DNA of 64,000 bases from an uncultured Paracoccaceae bacterium (GTDB lineage: Bacteria; Pseudomonadota; Alphaproteobacteria; Rhodobacterales; Rhodobacteraceae): assembly GCA_947500005.1 (NCBI GenBank), contig CANMQJ010000001.1:62001-126000 (forward strand). Direction: 5' to 3'. Numbering within the stretch: position 1 is the first letter of the stretch; each line of letters begins with the position of its first letter. The notes under the pieces are model-generated. The model was not told where the DNA came from. It did not search any database and saw only the letters and a list, made by a program, of their open reading frames with translations. A program made the position numbers and the translations under genes. Of the stretch, positions 1 through 8,944 are shown one piece after another.

Positions 1-1293
1 GCGGCGGATGCTGTCATACCACGCCAGCGCCCCCGAAAGAGCCGGAACCGGCAGGCCGGTGAGCGCGGCGGCGGCCACGGTTTCGCGCAGCGCGGGCAGC
101 GCGGGGCCGATCAGCCCCGCGATGGCGGGGGCGAGCCAGGGCGGGCGCTGTGGCGTCTCGGCGAGGATCGCGACAAGCTCGTTCATGAGGGACGACCGGA
201 TGATGCAGCCCGCACGCCAGATCGCGGCCACGCGCGAGAGGTCGAGGGTCCAGCCATGGGCGGTCGAGGCGGCGCGCAGGATCTCGAACCCTTGCAGATG
301 GGCGATGACGCGCCCGGCATAGAGCGCGCGGGCCAGCGCTTCGGGCTCTGGCAACGGGGCGAGCGCGGTCTGGGCGGGCAGTTGCGTTTCGGCGGCAAGG
401 CGTTGGGGCTTGAGCGCGGACCAGGCGCGCGCGCCGACGGCGGCCTCGATCGCGGAGGCGGACTGCCCGAGCTTGAGCGCCTCGATCAGGGTCCAGCGGC
501 CGGTGCCCTTCTGCCCGGCCTGGTCGCGGATCATGTCCACCATCGGCCGGCCCGAGAGCGGGTCCGGCACGGACAGCACGCGGGCGGTGGTCTCGACCAG
601 GAAGGAGGCGAGCGGGCCGGTGGACCAGCGGACGAAGAGCGCACCGATCTCGGGCGCGTCCCAACCCGCGCCGTCGCGCAGCAGGCCATAGGTCTCGGCG
701 ATCATCTGCATGTCGGCATATTCGATGCCGTTATGCACGGTCTTGACGAAATGGCCCGCGCCGCCGGGGCCGAGATGGGCGACGCAGGGGGCCTCGCCGA
801 ACCGCGCGGCAATCGGTTCGAGCAGCGGTTTCAGGGTGGTCCAGCCCTGCTCGGCGCCGCCCAGCATCAGCGAGGGGCCGTGGCGTGCCCCGGTCTCTCC
901 GCCCGAGACGCCGAGGCCCATGAAGTGCAGCCCCTCTCCAGCGAGCGCGGCGGCGCGGCGGGCCGTGTCGTTGTGATCGGAATTTCCGCCATCGACAAGG
1001 ATGTCGCCAGGCTCCATCAGCGGGCGGAGGCGCGCGATGCTCTCCTCGACCGGCGCGCCGGCGGGGATCATCATCATCACCACGCGGGGCCGCGACAGCC
1101 GCGCCAGCAGCGCCCGCAGGCCATCGGCGGCGACCAGCCTGTCGGCCAGCGGGCCGGCGCGGTCGAGAAAGGGCGCGATCCATTCCGCCTCGCGGTTCGC
1201 GACGGCGGTGGCGATGCCCCTTTCGGCGAAGTTCAGCGCCAGCGCGCTGCCCATCGTGCCCAGCCCGTAGATGCCGATCCGTGCCTCTGCCAT
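1..1293 (-). CDS. gnd: 6-phosphogluconate dehydrogenase, decarboxylating (C-terminus cut by window edge)
   Basis: This is the NADP-dependent oxidative decarboxylase of the pentose phosphate pathway, acting on 6-phosphogluconate in the cytosol to give ribulose 5-phosphate. Reading back from the ATG at 1293, the protein opens with a Rossmann motif GLGTMG at residues 10-15. It then shows the family signature VDGGNS and the active-site stretch GHFVKTVHNGIEY with the catalytic lysine. The frame stays open to base 1, giving 431 residues. Bacterial Gnd proteins are about 470 residues, so roughly 40 are missing beyond the left edge. A longer-looking frame on the same strand is a frame-shifted shadow. 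Confidence 0.93.
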   Translation of the reverse strand, partial: MAEARIGIYGLGTMGSALALNFAERGIATAVANREAEWIAPFLDRAGPLADRLVAADGLRALLARLSRPRVVMMMIPAGAPVEESIARLRPLMEPGDILVDGGNSDHNDTARRAAALAGEGLHFMGLGVSGGETGARHGPSLMLGGAEQGWTTLKPLLEPIAARFGEAPCVAHLGPGGAGHFVKTVHNGIEYADMQMIAETYGLLRDGAGWDAPEIGALFVRWSTGPLASFLVETTARVLSVPDPLSGRPMVDMIRDQAGQKGTGRWTLIEALKLGQSASAIEAAVGARAWSALKPQRLAAETQLPAQTALAPLPEPEALARALYAGRVIAHLQGFEILRAASTAHGWTLDLSRVAAIWRAGCIIRSSLMNELVAILAETPQRPPWLAPAIAGLIGPALPALRETVAAAALTGLPVPALSGALAWYDSIRR

Positions 1294-1397
1294 GTTCCTC
1301 GCGCGTCCCAACCTGCCATCCGCAGGCCAGAATGACGCGCGGCCGCGCCGGGCGCAACCGGTGCGGCGGGATTGCATCCCCGCGCGGATTTTTCGGC

Positions 1398-1422
1398 GGA
1401 ACGGATTGAAATCAAGCGGGTT
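1398..1422 (+). promoter_or_regulatory. weak EcfG-like promoter candidate
   Basis: GGAAC, 16 bases, then GGTT. The -10 core GTT is present but the usual preceding C is G. It lies 65 bases before the NUDIX gene ATG and points at it. It is a weaker match than the four other EcfG-type sites in this window. Confidence 0.25.
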
Positions 1423-1487
1423 GGACGTATGTCTTCACGCAGTTCCCGCCGGCAGCACGACGCACGGAGGGAGGGGGGCAGAGCAGC

Positions 1488-1946
1488 ATGGCATCATTTC
1501 TCGGCAGGTTCTGGCAGGAAGTCCTGCGTCCCCTGGTCCTCCGGCCAAAGCGGGTGCAGGTGGCCGCGCTCTGCCTGCGCCAGGGAGATGACGGGACGGA
1601 GGTACTGATGATCACCAGCCGCGGCACCGGGCGCTGGATCGTCCCCAAGGGCTGGCCCATCGAGGGGCTGGACGGCGCCGAGACCGCCGCGCGAGAGGCC
1701 TGGGAAGAGGCAGGCGTCCTGGTGCGGCGCATCTGGCGGCGGCCGGTCGGCTCCTACTCCTACGACAAGATCCAAGACAGCGGGGTGCCCGAGCCGGTGC
1801 AGACCAACCTCTATCGCATCGACGTCGCGGGGCTTGCCGACCGCTTTCCCGAGCAGGGCCAGCGCGAGCGCCGCTGGATGCGCCCCCGGGAGGCGGCAAA
1901 GTTGGTGGACGAAGAGGAGTTGCGCGCGATCCTGCAACGCTATTGA
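1488..1946 (+). CDS. NUDIX hydrolase, diphosphoinositol-polyphosphate-phosphatase-like
   Basis: A 152-residue NUDIX-fold hydrolase, expected to cleave a nucleoside diphosphate or polyphosphate-linked substrate with Mg2+. The box runs from PKGWPIEG to REAWEEAGV, with the catalytic REUXEEXGU half intact. At the position of the first conserved Glu of the textbook box (Gx5E) there is a Leu, which I recall as common in this alphaproteobacterial subgroup. It stands alone, divergent from gnd, with a possible stress promoter upstream. Substrate is not predictable from sequence. Confidence 0.85.
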   Translation: MASFLGRFWQEVLRPLVLRPKRVQVAALCLRQGDDGTEVLMITSRGTGRWIVPKGWPIEGLDGAETAAREAWEEAGVLVRRIWRRPVGSYSYDKIQDSGVPEPVQTNLYRIDVAGLADRFPEQGQRERRWMRPREAAKLVDEEELRAILQRY

Positions 1947-2035
1947 GGCTCCGGGGGGCCGGTTTCGGCAGCGCTCCGAATGGACGTCCGAACAGGCGAA
2001 GACCGGGACGGACCCTGCCCGTCTTCGGCATCCCC

Positions 2036-2133
2036 GGAACGCGAGACCGCGCCTCGCAGCCGCGCCCGTGGGCGCGGCCGGGCCCAACCGCGAGGAGGGC
2101 GCGCGTCAGCGCGGACCCGCAGGGGGCGGGAGC
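2036..2133 (+). repeat. partial copy of the dispersed intergenic composite repeat
   Basis: Contains the shared blocks GGGCCCAAC, CGAGGAGGG and CGCAGGGGGCGGGAGC in the same order as the copy at 7775-7925, but lacks the CTTCCTCTTGCC end. It lies between the NUDIX and pit genes. No gene is visible between 1947 and 2237. Confidence 0.6.
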
Positions 2134-2237
2134 CGCTCCCGCTCCGGCCGGGCGCACGAATGCTGGGACGGCGGGCCTTGAAACCGGGCGGTCGGTGGGC
2201 TAGCGGAGTCCATCGCGTTTTGTAACCTGGTACGATC

Positions 2238-3683
2238 ATGCCCCGGTCCAATGACGGCGGCAGCTGGCTCTCGCTCGACCGGGAGCTGGGCCGCATCACC
2301 CGCATAGAAATCGCGGCGGCCTATACCGCGCGGCCGCTGGTGGCCTTCGGGCTGGCGCTGGCGTTCCTCATATTTGCCGCCATCGAGGGCATGGTCTTCA
2401 TGGGCGGCACGCCCGGCGCGATGCTGATCCTCGCCGCGGCGGTGGTGAGCGGGTACATGGCGCTCAATATCGGCGCGAACGACGCGGCCAACAACATGGG
2501 ACCCGCGGTCGGCGCGCGGGCGATCGGCATGGCCTCGGCCATCGCGCTGGCGGCCTGCGCCGAGGCGGCGGGGGCGCTGCTGGCGGGGTCCGAGGTGATC
2601 TCGACCGTGTCGGTGCGCATCGTGGAGCCGGGCGCTTTCGGCGAGGCCGGGGCGCTGATGCAGGCGATGCTGGCCGCGTTGCTGGGTGCTGCGCTTTTCG
2701 TCAACATGGCCACCTTCCTGGGTGCGCCGGTCTCGACCACCCATTCGGTGATCGGCGGGATCCTGGGCGCGGGCGTGGTCGCGGCCGGGTTCGATGCGGT
2801 GAACTGGGCCATCGTGGGGCGCATCACGCTGAGCTGGATCCTGTCGCCGCTTCTGGGCGGTGTTATCGCGGCGCTGCTGCTGGCGCTGATCCGCAATCGC
2901 ATCTCGACGCGCGAGGACGTGCTGGGCGCGGCGGTCACCTGGGTGCCGATCCTGGTGGGGCTGATGGGTGGCGCCTTTGCCACCTTCCTTGCCATCAAGG
3001 GGCTGGGGCGGCTGGGCTCGCTGGGTTGGCCGCCGGCATTGTCGCTGGGCCTGGCCACGGGGGCCGCCGTCTGGGCGGTGACGGTACCGGCGATCCGCCG
3101 CCAGGCGGCGGGACGGGAGAACCGGATGCGCTCGGTCAAGGCGCTGTTCTCGCTGCCACTGGTGATCGCGGCGACGCTGCTGAGCTTTGCGCATGGCGCC
3201 AATGACGTGGCCAATGCGGTCGGGCCGCTGACCGCCATCGTCGCGGTGAGCGAGACCGGAACCGTGGGCGATCAGCTGGCGATCCCGACCTGGACTTTGA
3301 TCATCGGCGCGCTGGGGCTGGCGACGGGGCTGTTCCTGTTCGGGCCGCGCCTGATCCGGCGGGTGGGCAACCAGATCACCAAGCTGAACCCGATCCGGTC
3401 CTTCTGCGTCGCGCTGTCGGCGGCGGTGACGGTGATCCTGGCCAGCGCGCTGGGCCTGCCGGTGAGTTCCACCCATGTGGCCGTGGGCGCGGTGTTCGGC
3501 ATCGGCTTCTACCGGGAATGGCTGGCCGTGCGGCCGCAGGGTCCGACGCGGATGGCCCGCGAGGAGCGGCAGCGGCGGCGGCTGGTGCGGCGGTCGCATT
3601 TCCTGACCATCGTGGCGGCCTGGGTGGTGACGGTGCCCAGCGCGGGGCTGATTTCGGCGCTGATCTTCCTGGTGCTGCGCTGA
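2238..3683 (+). CDS. pit: inorganic phosphate transporter, PiT family
   Basis: A 481-residue integral membrane symporter for inorganic phosphate. The internal duplication that defines the family is plain: GANDAANNMGPAVG in the N-terminal half and GANDVANAVGPLTA in the C-terminal half. Each half also has a serine/threonine-rich PVSTTH or PVSSTH motif. Around ten hydrophobic segments are visible, split by a loop rich in Arg. The ATG at 2238 is preceded only by the repeat region, and the gene is monocistronic, converging on the panE-like gene. Uptake is probably low affinity, driven by cation gradients. Confidence 0.93.
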   Translation: MPRSNDGGSWLSLDRELGRITRIEIAAAYTARPLVAFGLALAFLIFAAIEGMVFMGGTPGAMLILAAAVVSGYMALNIGANDAANNMGPAVGARAIGMASAIALAACAEAAGALLAGSEVISTVSVRIVEPGAFGEAGALMQAMLAALLGAALFVNMATFLGAPVSTTHSVIGGILGAGVVAAGFDAVNWAIVGRITLSWILSPLLGGVIAALLLALIRNRISTREDVLGAAVTWVPILVGLMGGAFATFLAIKGLGRLGSLGWPPALSLGLATGAAVWAVTVPAIRRQAAGRENRMRSVKALFSLPLVIAATLLSFAHGANDVANAVGPLTAIVAVSETGTVGDQLAIPTWTLIIGALGLATGLFLFGPRLIRRVGNQITKLNPIRSFCVALSAAVTVILASALGLPVSSTHVAVGAVFGIGFYREWLAVRPQGPTRMAREERQRRRLVRRSHFLTIVAAWVVTVPSAGLISALIFLVLR

Positions 3684-3718
3684 GGCCGTCTGGGCCGGGC
3701 GCTGCCCCGTCCCGATTT

Positions 3719-3781
3719 GGGGGCGCTGCCCCCGTCGCGCGTGCCGCGCGCCTCCCCCGGGATATTTTCAGCAAGAGGAAG
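3719..3781 (+). repeat. partial intergenic repeat (GATATTTT..GCAAGAGGAAG end)
   Basis: A short inverted GGGGCGCTGCCCC block is followed by CCCGGGATATTTTCAGCAAGAGGAAG, the same end block as in the copies at 7775, 8896 and 27659. It runs 14 bases into the 3' end of the panE-like gene and supplies that gene's stop codon. Confidence 0.6.
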
Positions 3782-4784
3782 ATGCGGGCGCGGTGCTGCG
3801 GATCGCGGCGGCGCTCAGGGGCGCGTGCGGCGGGCCCTTGCGGGTGGCGGCATGGATCAGCGCGCGGACGCGGGCGCAGATCGGCGCGGGCAGGCCCGTC
3901 GTCTCGGCTCGGCGCAGGATCTCTCCCTGCAGGCTGTCGATCTCGGTGGGCCGCCCGGCGTCGAGGTCATGCGCCATCGAGGCCCGCGCGGTCGGGTCGA
4001 TGGTGAGCATCCTAGCCGCCACCCGGGAAAAGAGCGGCGTGGGCAGGCGCAGGACATGCGGCGTCATCCAGGCGGGCAGCGGCGTGGTGGAGGCCGGTCT
4101 GATCCCGTCGGCGCGCAGGACGGCCAGAGCCTCCTCCATCTGGTCGGCCATCAGGCGGCGCCAGTCGCGGTCGCGCAGCTGTTCGGTCAGCGTCAGGCCC
4201 GAGAGCGCGTTGAGCGCGTTGCCGAGATTGATGAGCAGCTTGCCCCATTGCACCGCCTCGATCCGGTCGCTTTCGGTGACGGGCAGGTGCGGGACGGAAA
4301 GCGTCTGCGCCAGCCCGCCCGGCCCAGCCGCGATCACGATGTCGCCCGAGGTGGCGCGGTGATACGCGGCGGCGTCTCTGGGGACGACGTTGAAGGGCAC
4401 CATGCCCGCACGGACATCGCGGTTCGGCAGCAGGCGGCGGAGCGTCGCGGCGGCCTCCATCCCGTTCTGCCAGGAGATCACCGGCACCTCGGGCGGGGCG
4501 TGTTCGGCGATGGCCTGCGCCATCCCGGCGGTGGCGGGGCCCTTGACCGTGACGATCACGATCTCGGCCCCGTGCAGCGCCTGCGGATCGGTGGCGAGCG
4601 TCAGCGCCGTTGCGGGAACGGTTTTCGACAGACCCGAGAAATCGGAGACGGCAAGGCCCTCCGCTGCGATGGGGTCGAGAATGCGGGGCCGGCCCAGCAA
4701 GGTCACGTCATGGCCCGCCGCGGCCAGCAGCGCGCCGGTGAAGCAGCCGATGCTGCCCGCGCCCGCGATGACGATGCGGGTCAC
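3768..4784 (-). CDS. 2-dehydropantoate 2-reductase family protein (KPR/PanE-like)
   Basis: A 338-residue NADPH-dependent reductase of the ketopantoate reductase family. The N-terminus IVIAGAGSIGCFTGALLAAAG is a classic Rossmann start. A conserved SWQNGMEA segment and a C-terminal helical domain follow, with the family's substrate-binding NLGNALNALSG region. Its start overlaps the stop of tctA by four bases, so it is the last gene of a solute-uptake operon. That context suggests a reductase for an imported 2-keto acid or related compound rather than pantothenate synthesis. The last codons and stop lie within an intergenic repeat. Confidence 0.8.
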   Translation of the reverse strand: MTRIVIAGAGSIGCFTGALLAAAGHDVTLLGRPRILDPIAAEGLAVSDFSGLSKTVPATALTLATDPQALHGAEIVIVTVKGPATAGMAQAIAEHAPPEVPVISWQNGMEAAATLRRLLPNRDVRAGMVPFNVVPRDAAAYHRATSGDIVIAAGPGGLAQTLSVPHLPVTESDRIEAVQWGKLLINLGNALNALSGLTLTEQLRDRDWRRLMADQMEEALAVLRADGIRPASTTPLPAWMTPHVLRLPTPLFSRVAARMLTIDPTARASMAHDLDAGRPTEIDSLQGEILRRAETTGLPAPICARVRALIHAATRKGPPHAPLSAAAIRSTAPASSSC

Positions 4785-6289
4785 GTCACCTCCTCACGTG
4801 TGGGTACCGAGCGCTTGCGGGCCAGCGCCACGGCGGCCACGGGCGCGGCCAGCATCAGCAGCAGGCCGAACGGGTAGTTCAGCAGCGCCAGCGGGTTGCC
4901 GTTGAGCAGCGCCAGCGTCTGCGACAGCGAGATCTCGAGCCGGGGGCCGAGAAAGAAGGCGATGATGAAGACCACGACCGAGAACCCGAAAGCCGTCATC
5001 ACGAAGGCCAGCACCGCAAAGCCCAGCATCAGCCCTATCCCGAACAGCCCGCCAGAGGCGAGCGAGACCCCCACGAAACACATCAGCAGCGCGGCGGTGA
5101 AGACGAAGCTTTGCGGCGCGCTGACGACGAGGGTCCACAGGCGCAGGCCGAGTTGGCCCACGATCAAGTTCAGCAGGTTGGCCAGGATCATCGCGCCGAA
5201 GAGGCCGTAGATCAGCCTGCCCTGCTGCTCGAACAGGAACGGGCCGGGCTGCACCCCGTGGATCATGAAGGCCGAGATGATCAGCGCCGCCGAGACGCTG
5301 CCGGGGATGCCCAGCGTCAGGAGCGGGATCATGTTCGCGCCCATCACCGAGGAATTGGCCGACTCGGCGGCGGCAATGCCGTGCAGGTTGCCCTTGCCGA
5401 AACTGCCCGGATCGTCCGAGGCCTGCCGCGCCGAGGCATAGGACATGAAGGCAGCCGCGGTGGAGCCGATCCCCGGCAGCGCGCCCAGGATCGTGCCGAT
5501 CACCGCGCCGCGCAGCATGGTGAAGCGGCAGCCCCAGTATTCCGCCCAGGAGACGCGCCGGTCGGCCGGGTCGCCGCCCTTGTCCATGCGGATGGCGGGC
5601 ACCGTCCCCTGCCGTTGCGCGAGCCGCGACAGAAGCTCGGAAATCGCCAGCATCCCGATGGCGATGGCAGGCAGCGGCAGACCGTCATAGACCTCGAACT
5701 GTCCGAAGATGAAGCGCGGGGTGGCATGTTCGGGGTCGGTGCCCACCATCGCGGCCAGAAGGCCCAGCGCGGCGGCGATCAGCCCCTTGGCGACCGAGCG
5801 GCCCATCAGCCCAGCGATCACGGCGAAAGCCAGCATCATGAGCCCCAGAACCTCGACCGGGCCCATGCGCAGGGCAAAGATCGCCAGCGGGGCCGAGACG
5901 GTGATCAGCACGATGTCGGAAAACGTGTCGCCGGTGACCGAGGAAAACAGCGCCATCTTGGTCGCCTTGAGCGGCTTGCCCTGTTGCGCCAGCGGATAGC
6001 CGTCCATCGCGGTGGCCGCGGCATCGGGCGTGCCGGGCGTGTTCAGCAGCACCGCCGGGATCGCGCCGCCGACCAGGCCGCCCTTGTTCACGCCGACGAG
6101 AAACCCGATCCCCGCCAGCGGGTCGAGGCCGAAGGTGAAGGGGATCGCGATGGCCATCGCCATGACCGGGCCGATCCCGGGCACCGCGCCCACGAACTGC
6201 CCCAGCACCACCCCGGCCAGCACGAACAGGAGCGTGACCGGGCTGAAGGCGTCGCCGAGGCCCGCCAGGATGATGTCGAGCTCCGGCAT
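4781..6289 (-). CDS. tctA: tripartite tricarboxylate transporter, large permease TctA
   Basis: A 502-residue, roughly 12-segment membrane permease of the TTT family. The conserved N-terminal glycine-rich stretch GAVPGIGPVMAMAIAIPFTF and a second related motif, GALPGIGSTAAAFMSYASAR, are both present, as expected for the duplicated TctA fold. It follows tctB by one base and overlaps the panE-like gene by four, so tctC-tctB-tctA-panE are probably one transcript. It takes the substrate from the periplasmic binding protein TctC and moves it with the cation gradient. The substrate cannot be told from sequence; carboxylates are usual. Confidence 0.93.
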   Translation of the reverse strand: MPELDIILAGLGDAFSPVTLLFVLAGVVLGQFVGAVPGIGPVMAMAIAIPFTFGLDPLAGIGFLVGVNKGGLVGGAIPAVLLNTPGTPDAAATAMDGYPLAQQGKPLKATKMALFSSVTGDTFSDIVLITVSAPLAIFALRMGPVEVLGLMMLAFAVIAGLMGRSVAKGLIAAALGLLAAMVGTDPEHATPRFIFGQFEVYDGLPLPAIAIGMLAISELLSRLAQRQGTVPAIRMDKGGDPADRRVSWAEYWGCRFTMLRGAVIGTILGALPGIGSTAAAFMSYASARQASDDPGSFGKGNLHGIAAAESANSSVMGANMIPLLTLGIPGSVSAALIISAFMIHGVQPGPFLFEQQGRLIYGLFGAMILANLLNLIVGQLGLRLWTLVVSAPQSFVFTAALLMCFVGVSLASGGLFGIGLMLGFAVLAFVMTAFGFSVVVFIIAFFLGPRLEISLSQTLALLNGNPLALLNYPFGLLLMLAAPVAAVALARKRSVPTREEVT

Positions 6290-6290
6290 T

Positions 6291-6725
6291 TCAGCTCGGC
6301 CCCGGCAGCGTACGTTCCAGAAGCACGGTCACGGTCCACCAGATCGCGAGCGGCAGCCCCGCCGCGCCCAGCACCAGCCAGAGCGGACGGCGCTCGCCCG
6401 ACAGCACCATGATCGCCAACGCGAGCACGGGGGCGACCCAGACGAAGCCAAGCCGCGAGATGAGCCAGAGACCGGCGATGAGCAGCCCGGCGAAGAGACC
6501 GGCGCGCAGCCAGGGCGTCCCGACCGGCCGTGCATCGCCCGAGGGCACGAGCATCAGCCAAAGCCCGCAAAGCGCGATGATCACCGCCAGCGCCCGCGGA
6601 AGGGTACGCGGACGCAGCCAGCCATAGCTGACGGTCTCCACCTGCCACGGGATGATCGCCACGTAGAGAGCCACCCCGAAGAGCAGGCAGACAAGCCCGG
6701 ACCAGCGATCCGCCTCGCGCATCAC
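6291..6725 (-). CDS. tctB: tripartite tricarboxylate transporter, small permease TctB
   Basis: A 144-residue protein with four hydrophobic segments, the size and layout of the TctB small membrane subunit, which is poorly conserved in sequence. Its ATG overlaps the stop of tctC by four bases and its stop is one base from the tctA start. It is assigned mostly from position and topology. Confidence 0.85.
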   Translation of the reverse strand: MMREADRWSGLVCLLFGVALYVAIIPWQVETVSYGWLRPRTLPRALAVIIALCGLWLMLVPSGDARPVGTPWLRAGLFAGLLIAGLWLISRLGFVWVAPVLALAIMVLSGERRPLWLVLGAAGLPLAIWWTVTVLLERTLPGPS

Positions 6726-7663
6726 TGCCCGAAAAGGTTCGCCACGTTGGCAAGCCCGTTCATCATCATCTCGCGCGTCCCCTCGGGCCCGAGGTTGACG
6801 ATCGGCGATTTGAGCGAGTTCATCACCACGGTCGCGACCTCCTCGCTGGCAAGCGCCTCGGCAATGGCCTCGGTCAGGGCCGCGCGGGCATCCGCGGGCG
6901 TGCCGGCGGTGGTTGCGAAGAAGAAGACGGGATCGACATAGATGTCATACCCCTGTTCCGGCAGGGTCGGCGTGTCGGGCGCGTAATTGTGGCGCGTGTC
7001 GTTCATCGAGGCGATCATCTTGATGTCGCCCGCCGCCAGCCGCTCGAGGTGCTCGCCCGCCTCGAACCCCGCGATGGCCTGACCGCCGAGGATCAGCTTG
7101 GCGTTCTCGGCCCCGCCCTTGGTCGAGAGGAACTGGAACTCCACCCCCGCCTGCTCGGCAACCTTGCGCATGGCAAGCTCCTGCGGCTTGGCGTCGAAGG
7201 CCAGCGGCGCATTGTTCTCGCGCGCATATTCGACCAGCCCCGCCACGTCGTCGAAGGGCGCGTCCGACCGGGCGATCAGCGCAAGCTGCGCCCGCGCGGC
7301 GGTGCCGAGATACTCGAAACTGTCGAGATCGAATTGCATCTGGTCGGGCCGGTTCACGAGGTTCACCAGCAAGGGCATGTTGACGCCCAGCCCCACGACC
7401 GAGCCGTCGGCGGGACGGTTGGCAATGCCGGTGAACATCGCGACCCCACCGCCCCCGGGCTTGTTCTCGGCGATGACGTTCCAGCCGGTCTGCTCTTTCA
7501 TCACCTTGGCGACGATGCGCCCGATCGTGTCGGTGGACCCGCCGGCGCCAAAGCCGATCTGCAGCGTCAGCGGCCCGTCGGGCTTCCACTCCGCCTGCGC
7601 GGCCCCGGCCAGCGCGATGACGGCCGCGGTGGCCCATGATGCAAGTTTCGGCAGCAATCTCAT
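6722..7663 (-). CDS. tctC: TTT-family solute-binding protein TctC (Bug family)
   Basis: A 313-residue periplasmic binding protein. It has a signal peptide (MRLLPKLASWATAAVIALAGAAQA, cleavage after AQA) and then the Bug-family opening with GFGAGGSTDTIGRIVA, where GG-S-D contacts a carboxylate in known structures. A PGGGGVAMFTGIANRPADG segment is also typical. The start at 7663 is preceded by a strong GGGGAGGAG ribosome site. It is the first and probably most translated gene of the tctCBA-panE operon. The promoter would lie in the 7664-7774 region. Confidence 0.92.
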   Translation of the reverse strand: MRLLPKLASWATAAVIALAGAAQAEWKPDGPLTLQIGFGAGGSTDTIGRIVAKVMKEQTGWNVIAENKPGGGGVAMFTGIANRPADGSVVGLGVNMPLLVNLVNRPDQMQFDLDSFEYLGTAARAQLALIARSDAPFDDVAGLVEYARENNAPLAFDAKPQELAMRKVAEQAGVEFQFLSTKGGAENAKLILGGQAIAGFEAGEHLERLAAGDIKMIASMNDTRHNYAPDTPTLPEQGYDIYVDPVFFFATTAGTPADARAALTEAIAEALASEEVATVVMNSLKSPIVNLGPEGTREMMMNGLANVANLFGQ

Positions 7664-7774
7664 GTCCGTGTCTCCTCCCCATTGGCATCCGTCTCCGGAT
7701 CTCTCTCAGGGAAACATGACTCGGCCCCGCCCGGCGAGGCAATTCTTTTTTAGCATGTTAAGCACCGGCCTCCC

Positions 7775-7925
7775 CTTCCTCTTGCCCGAAATATCCCGGA
7801 GCGCGAGGCAGAGCCTCGCATCGCGCGCGCAGCGCGCCAGGAAAGATGGGCCGCGCGCTTGCCGCGCGGCCGGGCCCAACCCCGAGGAGGGTGCGCGGCA
7901 GCGCGGCCCCGCAGGGGGCGGGAGC
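7775..7925 (+). repeat. full 151-bp composite intergenic repeat, copy 1
   Basis: Begins with CTTCCTCTTGCCCGAAATAT and ends with CAGGGGGCGGGAGC. Bases 7775-7819 are, by eye, exactly the reverse complement of 27765-27809, and both copies are 151 bp long. Interior blocks GGGCCCAAC and CGAGGAGGG are shared with other copies, with divergent GC-rich inverted repeats between. It sits between argF (its 3' side) and tctC. Confidence 0.7.
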
Positions 7926-7941
7926 ACTCGGGCCAAGGGAC

Positions 7942-8868
7942 TCAGACGTTCAGGCACCAGCGCATGATGGCCTTCTGCGCGTGCAGGCGGTTCTCGGCCT
8001 CGTCGAAAATCACGGAGTTGGGGCCGTCCATCACCTCGGATGTCGCCTCCTCCTCGCGATGGGCGGGCAGGCAATGCATGAAGAGCGCGTCGGGTTTCGC
8101 GTGGGCCATCAGCTCGGCATTGACCTGGTAGGGGCGCAGCAGGTTGTGGCGGCGTTCCTTGGCCGATTGCGCGTCATGCATCGACACCCAGGTATCGGCC
8201 ACCACCAGGTCGGCGCCCTCGACCGCCTTTGCCGGGTCGCGTTCGATCACCACCTTGGAGCCCTTCTGCCGGGCGAAGCCCATGAACTCCTCCTCGGGGT
8301 CGAACTGCGCGGGGCCGGTAAAGGTCAGGTCGAAGCCGAACTGCCCTGCGGCATGCAGGAAGGAGGAGCACACGTTGTTGCCGTCGCCCGTCCAGACGAC
8401 CTTCTTGCCCGCGATGGGGCCGCGGTGCTCCTCGAAGGTCAGCACGTCGGCCATGATCTGGCAGGGATGGGTGCGGTCGGTCAGCCCGTTGATCACCGGA
8501 ACATCGGCATATTCGGCCATCTCGGTCAGGACCGCCTCGTCGAAGGTACGGATCATGATCAGATCGACATAGCGCGACAGCACGCGGGCGGTGTCGGCGA
8601 TGGTTTCCCCGTGTCCCAGCTGCATGTCGTTGCCGGAAAGCACCATGGTCTGCCCGCCCATCTGCCGGACACCCACGTCGAAGGAGACCCGCGTCCGGGT
8701 CGAGGGCTTCTCGAAGATCAGCGCGACCATGCGGCCGGCAAGCGGCTGGTCGTCATCGGCCGCGCCCTTGGGGCGGCCGTCGCGCGCCCGTTTCATGGCG
8801 GCGGCCTGGTCGATCATGGACCGCAGGGCTGTGGCGTCGGTTTTGTGGATGTCGAGAAAATGGTTCAT
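7942..8868 (-). CDS. argF: ornithine carbamoyltransferase
   Basis: A 308-residue cytosolic enzyme that makes citrulline from ornithine and carbamoyl phosphate in arginine synthesis. The carbamoyl-phosphate motif is seen as [11 protein letters not shown], the second substrate motif as [14 protein letters not shown], and the catalytic cysteine loop as MHCLPAHR near the C-terminus. The longer frame to 9021 would run through a repeat and into argD, so [10 protein letters not shown] at 8868 is the start. It lies directly downstream of argD on the same strand, separated by a 76-base spacer carrying a repeat. Confidence 0.96.
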   Translation of the reverse strand: MNHFLDIHKTDATALRSMIDQAAAMKRARDGRPKGAADDDQPLAGRMVALIFEKPSTRTRVSFDVGVRQMGGQTMVLSGNDMQLGHGETIADTARVLSRYVDLIMIRTFDEAVLTEMAEYADVPVINGLTDRTHPCQIMADVLTFEEHRGPIAGKKVVWTGDGNNVCSSFLHAAGQFGFDLTFTGPAQFDPEEEFMGFARQKGSKVVIERDPAKAVEGADLVVADTWVSMHDAQSAKERRHNLLRPYQVNAELMAHAKPDALFMHCLPAHREEEATSEVMDGPNSVIFDEAENRLHAQKAIMRWCLNV

Positions 8869-8895
8869 GTCGGATCGCTTCTTTGAACCGCGGAC

Positions 8896-8943
8896 CGGGG
8901 GCGCTGCCCCCGGACCCCCGGGAATATTTATGGCAAGAGGAAG
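8896..8943 (+). repeat. partial intergenic repeat between argD and argF
   Basis: A GGGGGCGCTGCCCCC inverted block, then CCCGGGAATATTTATGGCAAGAGGAAG, matching the end block of the composite repeat. It fills most of the spacer between argD and argF, so it would be transcribed as a hairpin within that operon. Confidence 0.6.
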
Positions 8944-8944
8944 A

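Noticed and set aside
2106..3599. Long minus-strand frame of 497 codons opposite pit
   Set aside because: Arg/His/Gln-rich antisense shadow typical of high-GC genes; pit on the plus strand has clear family motifs.
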